DNA from: PSRF01 sp035457105
Lineage (GTDB): Bacteria > Acidobacteriota > Blastocatellia > Pyrinomonadales > Pyrinomonadaceae
Assembly: GCA_035457105.1 (NCBI GenBank)
Contig: DATIBX010000749.1
Location: forward strand, 1-31,611
Direction: 5' to 3'
Length of the DNA: 31,611 nucleotides
The notes under the pieces are model-generated. The model made no database searches. It was not told the origin of the DNA and saw nothing but the letters and a program-made list of their open reading frames with translations. The translations under genes and the position numbers were made by a program. Shown one piece after another: positions 1 to 8,845 of the stretch (its first letter is position 1; every line of letters starts with the position of its first letter).

Positions 1-245
1 GCAAACAATTTATCCAATTGGGCATCGTCGGCTATTCTGAATTCCAGTTAACAAACGATAGTGGTACCGGCGTGACAGCGGCAAATCTGGACGCCAAGGA
101 CAGTGTTCACGCTCTTGGTGGGGAATTTGGATTGATCCTGCCGACGAAAAAGTTGAACTTCATGGTGCGCGTGCTGCCTGAGTATGGAGCCCACTCACGA
201 ACGCAGGGCGTGACTATAGCCATGGCTATCGTTAAGTCGTTTTAG
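1..245 (+). CDS. C-terminal end of an outer-membrane beta-barrel protein (5' truncated)
   Basis: The frame is open from base 3 and gives about 80 residues to a TAA-type stop region ending at 245, so the gene begins outside the window. The visible part has short alternating strands (FGLILPTKKLNFMVRVLPEY) and ends in a terminal phenylalanine (AIVKSF). A terminal aromatic residue is the usual outer-membrane insertion signal for barrel proteins. The tail resembles the MetA-pathway/COG4313 'transporter' barrel family, often found beside phenol or aromatic metabolism genes. The family call rests on only the last few strands. A TTG at 18 could be taken as a start, but the reading frame continues upstream of it. 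Confidence 0.6.
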   Translation, partial: KQFIQLGIVGYSEFQLTNDSGTGVTAANLDAKDSVHALGGEFGLILPTKKLNFMVRVLPEYGAHSRTQGVTIAMAIVKSF

Positions 246-802
246 ATAAGCGTGTGGGAATGGCGAACTATCCAGAATCCTTCAATCGGTCAAAGACTGT
301 TCATTCAGATTCAGAGAGTGTGCCAAAACTAAACTTCTCATTCCCCCAAGCTTTTCAGTTTGAGGAGTAAAGCGTTGAGTTTTCACACTCTTTGAGTTTC
401 CACGCTCTCTTCTGTCGATGACAGTATTGCCTCAAAAGTCATTTCTGGCTCAATTCGGACGCATTTTTGGTTCGTGTTGATTCGTGTGACTGGTGGATCG
501 TCCTTGTTTTTCTGGATAAGAAGAACGATCCACGAAGCCACACGAACTAAACACGAAACCCGAAACCAAACCAATTCACTCTTGAGGCAAAGCTGTTGGT
601 AACTCCAGGCGCCGCGTAGTGCGCCAGTCATTTGTAAATTCCGAAGCATGGTGTATAAATTCCAAAATCCTGAGTGTTTCTCGGGACAAGCACCACATCG
701 CCCAAAATCTTAGGCACCCATTATTAGGGATAGAACCGCAAGCTTCCTTGCTCTCGCAAAACTGATCGGTCGTACTTTCAGCCACCGACTGTTAGTTCTT
801 CA
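246..802. other. gene-free region with palindromes
   Basis: No convincing gene is seen in these 557 bases. Two minus-strand ORFs of 69 and 88 codons overlap each other, lack a Shine-Dalgarno and look like chance. An imperfect inverted repeat (AGAGTGTGCCAAAACT at 315-330 against AGTTTTCACACTCT at 378-391) could form a long-loop stem after the barrel gene. A second palindrome at 469-560 is listed separately. The promoter of the following regulator should lie in 561-802, but I cannot point to a convincing -35/-10 pair. Confidence 0.5.
469..560. repeat. CGTGTGA-type palindromic intergenic repeat
   Basis: Two arms of roughly 36 bases face each other across a short centre: GGTTCGTGTTGATTCGTG... 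at 469-505 and its imperfect complement, containing GATCCACGAAG and CACACGAAC, at 521-560. Part of one arm recurs at 14088-14110 (ATCCACGAATTCACACGAAG) and a short remnant recurs near 30598. This suggests a dispersed repeat family rather than a site specific to this gene. Confidence 0.6.
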
Positions 803-3800
803 GTGAAACGTTTTAATGAGTTTCGTTTAGATTCGATCAACGAGTGCCTTTGGCGTGGCACTACACGTCTGACACTCACTCCGAAAGCCTTCAAGATTCT
901 TAATTGCCTGGTCCAAAATGCTGGGAACACGGTGACCAAAGATCAGTTTATGGAAGAGGTCTGGCCTGGCGTCTATGTTGGCGAGGAAAACTTGAAAGTG
1001 TATGTTCGCGAATTGCGAGGCTTATTGGGTGATGTCGCAGCTAAACCAAAGTACATCGAAACATATCGCGATAAAGGTTATCGTTTCATCGCTCCAATTA
1101 TAGAAGGGAGAGTTGAGAGCGAATCAGAGTTTGGGAATATGTTTGGCCGCGAACGGGAGTTGGCCAAGTTAAACGAATATCTAATCCTCGCTGGGAATGG
1201 CCATCGTCAGATAGTTTTTATTACCGGTGAACCAGGTATCGGTAAGACCTCGCTCGTTGATAATTTTCTACTACAAATCAACAAGCATCAGCCCATCCGA
1301 ACAGCGTTGGGCCAATGTATTGAGAGTTACCGTGAACAAGAAGCGTTCTATCCGGTTCTGGAAGCGCTCGGTCGCCTGCTGCACGAATCTGATGGGCAAG
1401 AATTTACCGAGTTGCTCGCTCGTCACGCTCCCACCTGGTTTGTTCAATTTCCCGGGATTAGCTCAGCAACAAATCACGATGATCTCCGTAGCCAGGTAAT
1501 TGGTGCCGGCCGCGAACGAATGCTGCGAGAAATTTGCAAGGCGTTAGAAATTGTAACCGAAAAGAGCACGATGGTTCTGGTCTTAGAGGACTTGCACTGG
1601 ACGGATCATTCAACCCTCGACTTTATAGCGGCGTTAGCCCGGCGACGTGAACCTGCTCGTTTGCTATTGCTTGCTACCTATAGGCCAGTCGAAGTTATCA
1701 TTTCTCATCATCCGCTACGACTGCTCAAGTCGGAACTCTGTCTTCATAATCACGCGAAAGAAGTACCACTTGAATTGTTGAGTGATGCAGCGGTAGCGAG
1801 CTATCTGACCGCAAGGTTTTCACCTGAGATCACTGAGCAACTTCTGGCTGATGTACAGGCAAAGACTGACGGGAATCCGCTATTCCTTGAGGCGTTGATG
1901 GACCATCTCGTCTCGCAAAAAATGATTGTCAACACCGTTGATGGTTGGAGACTTGAATGTGATCAAAGTCAGTTGCGCGCGATAGTGCCCGACAGTTTGA
2001 ATGAAATTATTAATAAGCAGGTGGAACAGTTATCGCCGCGCGAACAGGAAGTACTTACTGCTGCAAGCATCATTGGTAAGTCATTCTCGACCGCAGTTTT
2101 GGGTGTTACGTTGGATTCTGAATGGACCGAAGTTGAGGAATGCTGCGATTCGCTGTCGCGTCGTCATCTGCTTTTGGCTCGCGGGGGTTTGTTGGAGCTA
2201 CCGGATCGGCAGGTGTCCGGACTCTTTAATTTCACCCACTCTCTACATCGTGAAGCTATTTATAACAACTGCCGACCAGCTGCCCGTTTACACTTGCATC
2301 ATCGCGTCGGCGAAGCCATCGAGAAAATCTGGGACAAACACGAACATGAGATGGCGGCCGAACTGGCTCGTCACTTTCAGGAAAGCCGCGATTATCTGAG
2401 AGTGATTTATTATCTCCAGGTTCAGGCGACAAATGCCGAGCACAGGTATGCTTTTCAAGATGCGGTTACGCTGCTCGAATTGGCCGTTAAGTACACTTTG
2501 GAGATTAGAAACGGACCGCAGGTTGAGAGTTTGTGTCAGCTGAAAACTCAATTGGCCCGCCTTTACGACAAGCTTGGGGACAAGGCTCGATCAGCTGCAA
2601 CTCATCAGGAGGTTGCTGACGCCGCTATTCCCAACGGTCTCAATGAAATCGCGGCAGAGAGCTTGATTTGTGTTAGCCGTGAAGTTTCGTTCATGAACGC
2701 GCCGTACGCTCTCGAACTTGCCGAACGAGCGTTGCTCATGTTTCCAGAAGAATCTTCGCCATCCAGATTAGGGGCGCACGCCTGGACCACGTTTTTGCGG
2801 ATCGGCTGGAACGGTTGGACCGCAGAACAGCATGATGAGTTGAAGAAGAACTTCGATGAGCTGCGTCGCATTGGAGAGCCACGCATTTTTGCCGAACATG
2901 CATTTGGGTTAGCAGTAGTTCAGATGTTTACAGGAGATCATGAAGGTGCGTTACAAACGGCCGACGAGTCAATACCGCTCGTAGCGCGCAGCGGAGATAA
3001 CCTGGCCCATCTAACGGTGCATTGGATGCGCAACTGGTCTTTAATGCAAAAGGGTCGCTTCGGCGAAGCACTCCAGGGCTTACGAGAGGCAATCTCGTTG
3101 GCGCGCCGAAATATGAGTATGTTTGACGCCGCAACGGGCCTGCTCTTTCTCGCAGAATTACACCTGGAAGCGTTTGACCCACTCGGTGCCGTATCATTAT
3201 GCGAAGAAGCCTTGCCCATTATTCGACGTTCCCAAAGTAGCTTCGTGATGCAGAGAGCCTTGACGATATCGGGCATCGCGCACATGGAATGTGGGTCTTT
3301 GGACCGAGCTCAGGAATATCTCTCGGAATTGCATGAGCTATACGGAGCGTCCAGAATTCCTTTTTCCTGGCACTGGAAACTCCCGTTGTATTCCGCGCTA
3401 ACCGAACTGGGGTTGCTGCTGGGAGATCATACGTTTACCAAAATAAATCTCGAACGACTCCGGGCCTTAGCAGAGTTTCATGCAAACCTGCGATACCGAG
3501 TGCGGCTTAAACAAATAACCGCGCAGCTGGAATTGGCCCAGGGAGATTTGAGCAACGCGAAATCGGAGATTACCGAGGCTCTTAACATGTTTGACGATCG
3601 TAAATTTCCCCTGGTCGCCTGGCGGATTCACGAAACGGCTGAAGTGCTTTATCGAATAACGGGCGATTCGTACCTCTCCAAACGTCATTCCCAAATCCGC
3701 GCCGATATTTTTATGGAACTCGCCGACTCACTCTCTGAAACAGAACCTTTACACGCGACGATCCTTCGTAAAGTTAATGACGAAAAGCCCTATTTGATAA

Positions 3801-3808
3801 CTCATTAA
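803..3808 (+). CDS. winged-helix (OmpR/CadC-type) regulator with AAA ATPase and TPR domains
   Basis: This 1001-residue cytoplasmic protein has three parts. Residues 1-98 form an OmpR/CadC-type winged-helix DNA-binding domain (FRLD, LTPKAFKIL, VWPGVYV, YRDKGYRFI). Residues ~113-400 form an AAA/NACHT-like ATPase with Walker A GEPGIGKTS (142-150) and Walker B MVLVLEDLHW (257-266). The remainder is a MalT/PknK-style helical TPR region. The GTG start at 803 places FNEFRLD at the expected distance for this domain. No clear Shine-Dalgarno is seen. The family usually acts as a signal-integrating transcription activator, with the TPR part sensing a ligand or protein partner. Unlike membrane-bound CadC, it has no transmembrane segment. 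A 72-residue gene follows 65 bases downstream and may be co-transcribed. Targets are unknown. Confidence 0.93.
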   Translation: MKRFNEFRLDSINECLWRGTTRLTLTPKAFKILNCLVQNAGNTVTKDQFMEEVWPGVYVGEENLKVYVRELRGLLGDVAAKPKYIETYRDKGYRFIAPIIEGRVESESEFGNMFGRERELAKLNEYLILAGNGHRQIVFITGEPGIGKTSLVDNFLLQINKHQPIRTALGQCIESYREQEAFYPVLEALGRLLHESDGQEFTELLARHAPTWFVQFPGISSATNHDDLRSQVIGAGRERMLREICKALEIVTEKSTMVLVLEDLHWTDHSTLDFIAALARRREPARLLLLATYRPVEVIISHHPLRLLKSELCLHNHAKEVPLELLSDAAVASYLTARFSPEITEQLLADVQAKTDGNPLFLEALMDHLVSQKMIVNTVDGWRLECDQSQLRAIVPDSLNEIINKQVEQLSPREQEVLTAASIIGKSFSTAVLGVTLDSEWTEVEECCDSLSRRHLLLARGGLLELPDRQVSGLFNFTHSLHREAIYNNCRPAARLHLHHRVGEAIEKIWDKHEHEMAAELARHFQESRDYLRVIYYLQVQATNAEHRYAFQDAVTLLELAVKYTLEIRNGPQVESLCQLKTQLARLYDKLGDKARSAATHQEVADAAIPNGLNEIAAESLICVSREVSFMNAPYALELAERALLMFPEESSPSRLGAHAWTTFLRIGWNGWTAEQHDELKKNFDELRRIGEPRIFAEHAFGLAVVQMFTGDHEGALQTADESIPLVARSGDNLAHLTVHWMRNWSLMQKGRFGEALQGLREAISLARRNMSMFDAATGLLFLAELHLEAFDPLGAVSLCEEALPIIRRSQSSFVMQRALTISGIAHMECGSLDRAQEYLSELHELYGASRIPFSWHWKLPLYSALTELGLLLGDHTFTKINLERLRALAEFHANLRYRVRLKQITAQLELAQGDLSNAKSEITEALNMFDDRKFPLVAWRIHETAEVLYRITGDSYLSKRHSQIRADIFMELADSLSETEPLHATILRKVNDEKPYLITH

Positions 3809-3873
3809 CGCTTCTGTCCAGAAATTTACCTAGTCTTAACCCACCGCCCAAACAATTCTGAGATATTTGGTCC

Positions 3874-4092
3874 ATGCGACGGGCCTTTGTAATCCAGCTT
3901 GACCGCAAGCCTACCGCCGATTGGTGCGAGGGAAGGATCGAGCATGTCGACAGTGGCCAATCCGGGCACTTTCATTCTTTAGGTGAAGCTGTGAGTTTTG
4001 CCAAACGAGTCTTAACGCAGGTCGAGCTGGATGAGCAGGAAACAGCCAACGCAGATATCAGGCGTCAATTGAGCACTCGAAACGAGTCTTGA
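3874..4092 (+). CDS. small conserved hypothetical protein
   Basis: A 72-residue soluble protein starting at ATG 3874 (RRAFVIQLDRKPTADWCEGR). The pattern is a short beta strand, then RIEHVDSGQSGHFHSLGEAV, then a helix (SFAKRVL). I recall similar small proteins in many bacteria (R-x-FVVQL ... G-R-VEHV-x-SG ... F-x-SL-x-E) with no assigned function. It lies 65 bases after the large regulator on the same strand, so co-transcription is plausible. The C-terminal 20 residues are charged and probably disordered. The match to a recurring pattern supports a real gene despite its length. No function can be assigned. Confidence 0.7.
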   Translation: MRRAFVIQLDRKPTADWCEGRIEHVDSGQSGHFHSLGEAVSFAKRVLTQVELDEQETANADIRRQLSTRNES

Positions 4093-4183
4093 GCAAACAA
4101 ATTCGACGAACCTCAGAAGCGCTGACAAAGAATTAGTCCGATCTTGATTTACGATCAAAAAGCCCAAAAAGGAGCTTCTACTC

Positions 4184-4819
4184 ATGAAACTCTTAGCTAC
4201 TGCTCTACTTATTAGTGCGGTGTTGTTCGTCTGCACGTTCAGTGCAACTGGTACCACGAACTCCACTGCCGCAACTGCCACTTCTAAAATCGAACCGGTT
4301 ACTGCAATAAACGCCGAATCAGAAGAGGTGTATACGGGAACCATCGTTAACACTAACGGAAGAATGGCGACGGCAGGATTTACGCTCCGTCTAAAAGGAT
4401 TTACTTCTGACGATGATTTCAGTCACTACCTGGGCATCCTCGCAGAAGGTGATCAGTTTGATGTACTCAAGGCCATTAAAAACGTCGACCTGGGTAGTTT
4501 CACTCCTACTCGTGATGTGGCTCGCCAAATCAGTGTAGCCAGGAAGACCTCTCTGCCTGATGGTAGTACCAGAATTGTAGTCGCATTTGAGCGATGGCTG
4601 AAGTTTGCCGAAGTACGAAATGGTTATCGCTCCGAAGACTATCCATTTGCCATTCTCGAAGTCATCTTTGATACGAATGGCAAAGGAGCCGGTACATACA
4701 TTGCTGCCTGCGCAGTCGATCTCGAGCGCGATAAAAAGAGTGGGCAGTTCAAACTTGAACTTGAGAACTTCGGCACTTATCCCAGCAAGGTGATAGGTGT
4801 AAGTCGTCGCGATAAGTAG
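4184..4819 (+). CDS. secreted hypothetical protein
   Basis: A 211-residue protein with a Sec signal peptide (MKLLATALLISAVLFVCTFS, cleavage after about residue 22). A Ser/Thr/Ala-rich linker follows, then a compact domain of about 160 residues. The start is supported by AAAAAGGAGC just upstream of ATG 4184. The mature part has VYTGTIVNTNGRMATAGFTL near its N terminus and FAILEVIFDTNGKGAGTYIA later, which suggests a beta-rich fold. A segment (YLGILAEGDQFDVLKAIKNV) recalls secreted Acidobacteria hypotheticals of similar size. No catalytic motif is recognised. It is the first of a run of exported proteins, with about 100 bases to the DUF3300 gene. Confidence 0.75.
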   Translation: MKLLATALLISAVLFVCTFSATGTTNSTAATATSKIEPVTAINAESEEVYTGTIVNTNGRMATAGFTLRLKGFTSDDDFSHYLGILAEGDQFDVLKAIKNVDLGSFTPTRDVARQISVARKTSLPDGSTRIVVAFERWLKFAEVRNGYRSEDYPFAILEVIFDTNGKGAGTYIAACAVDLERDKKSGQFKLELENFGTYPSKVIGVSRRDK

Positions 4820-4919
4820 AGCGCCAAAAGCCCCAACAAATACCGAGCACCATCGACTGCGCTGCCCCTCAGTGATGAGAAGGGAGAATCGTATGCAGTC
4901 TTAAACTGGAATCAAAAAG

Positions 4920-6005
4920 ATGAAGCTAAAAACATTTAGGGTCCTTTCATTGCTATTGAGTTTGATTTTGGCCGCCCAAGCGATATGCCCTGTGGCCTGG
5001 AGTATCTCTGGAGCTAATGCAGTTTCAGCGGCCACGGCCCAACAGTTCTCCGATAAAGAGCTCGACACGCTATTGGGACCAATCGCCCTCTATCCGGATC
5101 CACTGCTGGCCCAGGTTATTCCAGCAGCTACATTCGTGGACCAGATAACACTGGCAAATAAGACTCTCAAAGGCAGTACTAACGAAAAGTTAATTGAGAA
5201 TCAGCCGTGGGATGTGAGTGTAAAGTCAGTTGCTCACTATCCACAGGTACTTGAGACGATGGCCTCGCAGACTGACTGGACCACTGCCGTCGGTCAGGCC
5301 TACGTCAATCAATCGACGGATGTGATGAAATCGATCCAGAGACTGCGTGCACTAGCGAAAGGTTCAGGCGCGCTGGTTTCAACCCCGCAACAAACCGTCA
5401 CGGTCGAAAAAGAGTACATCACCATTGTTCCGGCGCAGCCACAAGTGATCTATGTGCCGGTCTATGACCCACAAGTGGTTTACGTAAGTACGGGGCCTTC
5501 GCCCGGGGCCGTGGCAATTGCGTTCGGCGCCGGACTCGCGATCGGTGCCTGGCTGAATAGAGATTGGTATTGGTATGGCCCAGGCATTTATTACCACGGC
5601 TGGGTGGGCGGAGGCTGGATTAGGGTAAGCCGGGTTCACGTTAATGTGAACCACGTCTACGTGAACCGCAGTTTCACCCACGTCAACGTCAATCATACCG
5701 TGGTCAATCGCAACATCACCCACTTCCGGACCGAGCTCAACGCACGTGCTGTCAACGGACGTCACATGGATATTAACCGTGGGACTATTTCGAGCAATTA
5801 CAGGCGACCAACCACAAAGTCTGCCGCTACGCCGCGAAGAAATATCAACACGGCAAATCGAACTTCTCCGAAAACAACTTTCAGAGGTTACCCGAGATCG
5901 GCGACGACGAGTGCGCGAAACAACGGAACAGTGAGTAAACGGTCGACAGCGGCAACAAAACCTAGCGGCGGAACTAGAAACATTCGAAGACGATCAGCTA
6001 ACTGA
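4920..6005 (+). CDS. DUF3300 family exported protein
   Basis: A 361-residue protein with an N-terminal signal segment (about residues 1-28). Residues ~46-76 carry the hallmark of the DUF3300 family (LDTLLGPIALYPDPLLAQ followed by VIPAATFVDQI). The conserved domain runs to about residue 180, where PQVIYVPVYDPQVVY recalls a short beta repeat also seen in this family. A Gly/Tyr/Trp-rich hydrophobic stretch follows. The last ~130 residues are basic and low-complexity: repeats of HVNVN and VNRS/NRNITH, then an Arg/Thr/Ser-rich tail. Members are cell-envelope proteins of unknown function. The start has only weak Shine-Dalgarno support. A tiny ORF with a better AGGGAG lies just upstream (4893-4904). 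Confidence 0.88.
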   Translation: MKLKTFRVLSLLLSLILAAQAICPVAWSISGANAVSAATAQQFSDKELDTLLGPIALYPDPLLAQVIPAATFVDQITLANKTLKGSTNEKLIENQPWDVSVKSVAHYPQVLETMASQTDWTTAVGQAYVNQSTDVMKSIQRLRALAKGSGALVSTPQQTVTVEKEYITIVPAQPQVIYVPVYDPQVVYVSTGPSPGAVAIAFGAGLAIGAWLNRDWYWYGPGIYYHGWVGGGWIRVSRVHVNVNHVYVNRSFTHVNVNHTVVNRNITHFRTELNARAVNGRHMDINRGTISSNYRRPTTKSAATPRRNINTANRTSPKTTFRGYPRSATTSARNNGTVSKRSTAATKPSGGTRNIRRRSAN

Positions 6006-6094
6006 GAACAAATAGCTGCCGACAAATGTAAGTCTCCGCAGACTGCCATTTATGAACGTTTAACTTAATCGCAGTGAAGTGAAAGGAATTCAAG

Positions 6095-7921
6095 ATGACG
6101 AAGCAAGGTCGAGTTAACACGAACGAGAAGAACGCAGTTTCCAGACGCAAGTTCCTGGGCCAATCAATGCTCGTAGCTGCGAGCGCTGGCGCCGCGTCGC
6201 TCATTGGAACGCGCCCGGCTTCTGCAATGAGTGCGGCCCCGGTGACGCAGCAGCAAGGCCCAACCAGTGCTGCCTCGTCCATGTTCAATATTCTTTTTAT
6301 CTTCACCGATCAGGAGCGCTACTTCCGTTCCTGGCCAGCCGGCTTCACGCTGCCGGGTCGCGAGCGATTCCAACGGACGGGAGTCACGTTCCACAACCAC
6401 TATTGTCCAGCGACGATGTGCACATCGTCACGCTCAGTACTGTTCACTGGTTTGACGACACCAGTGAACCGGATGTTTGAAAACCTCGACTTGCCGTGGA
6501 TCAAGGATCTCTCCCCCGACTACCCAACCATTGGCCACTTATTAAGGAAGGCCGGGTATTACACCGCTTACAAGGGCAAATGGCACCTGGCAGGCGGAGC
6601 CTTTGATAAGGAAGAGCCCGAAAAGCTTCTCAATGCCGAGATGGAAGCTTATGGATTCTCTGATTTCAATGGCATCGGCGACCTCGTCGGTCACCAACTC
6701 GGCGGTTATCGTTTCGATCACCTGATTGCAGGCAGCGCCATTACCTGGCTGCGCAATAAAGGCCGTCCGCTAAGCGATGACGGTAAGCCATGGTCGCTGA
6801 CCGTCAGCCTCGTCAATCCGCACGATGTGATGTACTTCAACACCGATGCGCCCGGAGAAAAAGTTCAGGACGTCGGCCGCCAGATGAAACGATCCGTGCG
6901 AGCGCCGGAACACGAGTGGTACAAAAAAGAATGGGACTTGCCTGTTCCCCAAAGCCTCAACCAGTCGCTTAGCGGTCCGGATCGGCCAGGAGCGCACGGC
7001 GAGTTTCTAAAAGTTTGGGACTATGTACTGGGCCATGTGCCGCTTGAGGAAGCTCGTTGGCGGCGACTGAATAATTTCTATTTGAACAGTATTCGTGCCG
7101 TCGACCTGCAAATCAATGCGATTCTCAACGAACTCGATGCCCTGGGTCTGAGCGACAAAACGATCATCGTTTATACGTCCGATCACGGCGAAATGGGTGG
7201 TTCCCATGGCGGCATGCGCGGCAAAGGACCAACGCCATATGAGGAGTGTACCCACCTTCCGTTTTTTGTGGTCCATCCTGATGTGCGCGGTGGGCAGGAG
7301 ACCCAGGCACTTTCAGGACACATCGATATTCTACCGACGTTGCTTTCGTTTGCGGGCGTCTCAAAGGAGCGTGCGAATGAGTTTGCAGGAAGGAACCTGC
7401 CGGGCAGGGATCTTTCCGCGGTACTTCAACGCCCGAGTGCGGCCCCGGTCAATGCTGTGCGCGAGGCAGCACTGTTCACCTACAGCGGCTTATTTGCAAA
7501 CGACAGTGACTTCTTTGGCACGGTGTTGAAAGGCGTCGCTGGCGGAAAGGACCTGACGACGGCGTTCAAAACTTCAGGCCAACCAAATCTTGGAAAACGC
7601 GGCACGCTGCGAATGGCGGTTGACGGGCGATATAAGTTCACCCGGTACTTCAGTCCAACCCAGCACCACACGCCGACGACGATCGATGAGCTCTACAAAA
7701 ACAACGATGTCGAACTCTTCGACTTAGAGAAAGATTCTTCCGAGATGACAAATCTCGCCGCCGTGAAAGGCCAAAACACGGAGGTTGTTATGGCCATGAA
7801 TACTAAACTCAACAACGTTATCAAGGCAGAGATTGGCGTCGACAACGGTAGCGAAATGCCCGATGTAAAAGGCATTTCGTGGGCACTGAGGATTAGGGAC
7901 AACCAGGCGGTTTTAGACTAG
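6095..7921 (+). CDS. Tat-exported sulfatase-family hydrolase
   Basis: A 608-residue alkaline-phosphatase-superfamily enzyme. It has a twin-arginine signal (SRRKFLGQSMLVAASAGAAS, about residues 16-35), so it is probably exported folded. The sulfatase signature is at residues 109-119 (CTSSRSVLFTG); Cys109 is the position converted to formylglycine in active sulfatases. Further sites are the metal-binding start FTDQE (70-74), GKWHLAG, and TSDHGEMGG with Asp363/His364. Two points differ from the classic pattern: CTSSR replaces CxPSR, and TDQ replaces the usual DD at the first metal site. Sulfate esters are the likely substrates, but phosphonate or phosphodiester hydrolysis is possible in this fold. 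AAGGA lies 7 bases before ATG 6095. No maturase is in the window. Confidence 0.92.
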   Translation: MTKQGRVNTNEKNAVSRRKFLGQSMLVAASAGAASLIGTRPASAMSAAPVTQQQGPTSAASSMFNILFIFTDQERYFRSWPAGFTLPGRERFQRTGVTFHNHYCPATMCTSSRSVLFTGLTTPVNRMFENLDLPWIKDLSPDYPTIGHLLRKAGYYTAYKGKWHLAGGAFDKEEPEKLLNAEMEAYGFSDFNGIGDLVGHQLGGYRFDHLIAGSAITWLRNKGRPLSDDGKPWSLTVSLVNPHDVMYFNTDAPGEKVQDVGRQMKRSVRAPEHEWYKKEWDLPVPQSLNQSLSGPDRPGAHGEFLKVWDYVLGHVPLEEARWRRLNNFYLNSIRAVDLQINAILNELDALGLSDKTIIVYTSDHGEMGGSHGGMRGKGPTPYEECTHLPFFVVHPDVRGGQETQALSGHIDILPTLLSFAGVSKERANEFAGRNLPGRDLSAVLQRPSAAPVNAVREAALFTYSGLFANDSDFFGTVLKGVAGGKDLTTAFKTSGQPNLGKRGTLRMAVDGRYKFTRYFSPTQHHTPTTIDELYKNNDVELFDLEKDSSEMTNLAAVKGQNTEVVMAMNTKLNNVIKAEIGVDNGSEMPDVKGISWALRIRDNQAVLD

Positions 7922-8281
7922 GAATTTGTTCACGAACCGTTATCACTTGGCAAGTCGATTGGCGACGAAAAACTTTTTAGAGAATACAGTTTGCTCACCG
8001 AACAGATGCTCCAGGAAGTTGCATAAAGCTGATCTGCTTTTGAGTGATCGCAATCGTGAAGACTTGCTTTATCAAGGGCGACTCTTCCTTCGTTACCGCA
8101 ATCGAGTAACGCGTGGGAAAAAGGTCAAGCCCACGTGAACGCAACTGGATGTGCTGGTCCTGGTATTTCTAGTTTCTGACCACTGAGCTTGATGATTGAT
8201 TTGGCGCACTGGAAATCGGTGTGCAGGACAGAGTTTGTCCAGTCAACGAAAAATAAATCCTGGGAATGGAGGAACAAGAGA
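7922..8281. other. gene-free region
   Basis: These 360 bases between the sulfatase gene and the next protein carry no gene I can defend. A 70-codon ORF (7926-8138) begins four bases after the sulfatase stop but has no ribosome binding site, signal sequence or recognisable motif, and its composition is Arg/Leu/Asn-rich in the way of chance ORFs. No repeat of the families seen elsewhere in the window is present. Confidence 0.45.
8268..8272 (+). promoter_or_regulatory. Shine-Dalgarno deciding a GTG start
   Basis: GGAGG lies 9 bases before GTG 8282. It favours that start over the ATG at 8189, which would add 31 residues in front of an otherwise normal signal peptide. Confidence 0.7.
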
Positions 8282-8755
8282 GTGAGACATATTAGCGCAC
8301 TCATCCTTTGTTTGATTGGCTTCGCAGTTCCGGTATTCGCACAGCAGCAACAAGCCGATACGAATATGCAGATCCTTCTCGAGAAGGTAAAAGCAGACAA
8401 GAAACTTGTGGTTGCCGCCAACATGGACCTCAGCGAGGCGGAAGCGAAGATCTTCTGGCCGATCTATGAGGCCTATCAAAAAGATCTTCAAACTATCAAC
8501 GAGCGTCTAGGTAAGACCATCCTCACTTACGCGGATGTGTACAACAAGAAACAGTTAACCGATGACATCGCGGTTCACTTGATCAGTGAGGCATTGTCCA
8601 TCGACCGAGATGAAGTCACGTTGCGCACGACATACGCGAAAAAACTAGGCCCGGGTTTGTCTGCGAAGAAAGTCGCCCGATACCTACAAATCGAAAACAA
8701 GATTAGAGCTGCCATTCGCTACGACATGGCAATCGGAATCCCCTTGGTCCAGTAA
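8282..8755 (+). CDS. small helical periplasmic protein of unknown function
   Basis: With the GTG start at 8282 this is a 157-residue protein with a Sec signal (HISALILCLIGFAVPVFAQ) cleaved near residue 20. The mature part is almost all helical and charged. It contains NMDLSEAEAKIFWPIYEAYQ and, near the end, LSAKKVARYLQIENKIRAAI. This order (a 'DLSEAEAKxFWPIYExY' helix, then 'xxKKVARYxQIENKIRAxIRY') is a pattern I recall from small exported hypotheticals in Acidobacteria and gammaproteobacteria. It is reminiscent of Spy/CpxP-type helical periplasmic proteins, but the LTxxQ motif is absent. The next gene follows after 90 bases and also encodes an envelope protein. Confidence 0.82.
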   Translation: MRHISALILCLIGFAVPVFAQQQQADTNMQILLEKVKADKKLVVAANMDLSEAEAKIFWPIYEAYQKDLQTINERLGKTILTYADVYNKKQLTDDIAVHLISEALSIDRDEVTLRTTYAKKLGPGLSAKKVARYLQIENKIRAAIRYDMAIGIPLVQ

Positions 8756-8833
8756 GGAGCGCTCGGCCTTAGATTTGTGTTTGGCCCTTTAGCGCCTCCA
8801 CTGATCACATTCATTAACTTTTATCTTCAGATT

Positions 8834-8839
8834 AGGAGG
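8834..8839 (+). promoter_or_regulatory. Shine-Dalgarno deciding a TTG start
   Basis: A full AGGAGG lies 6 bases before TTG 8846 and 15 bases before ATG 8855. The spacing favours the TTG. The upstream open frame back to 8777 has no ribosome binding site of its own. Confidence 0.65.
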
Positions 8840-8845
8840 ATTACT

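Noticed and set aside
383..785. Two overlapping minus-strand ORFs of 88 and 69 codons
   Set aside because: They overlap each other and the palindrome at 469-560, have no Shine-Dalgarno and match no known pattern.
4893..4904. Three-codon leader peptide (Met-Gln-Ser) before the DUF3300 gene
   Set aside because: AGGGAG is well placed before it, but such a short ORF arises easily by chance, and no stem or attenuator pair is visible around it.
7926..8138. 70-codon ORF after the sulfatase gene
   Set aside because: It has no ribosome binding site, no signal or domain pattern, and chance-like Arg/Leu/Asn composition.
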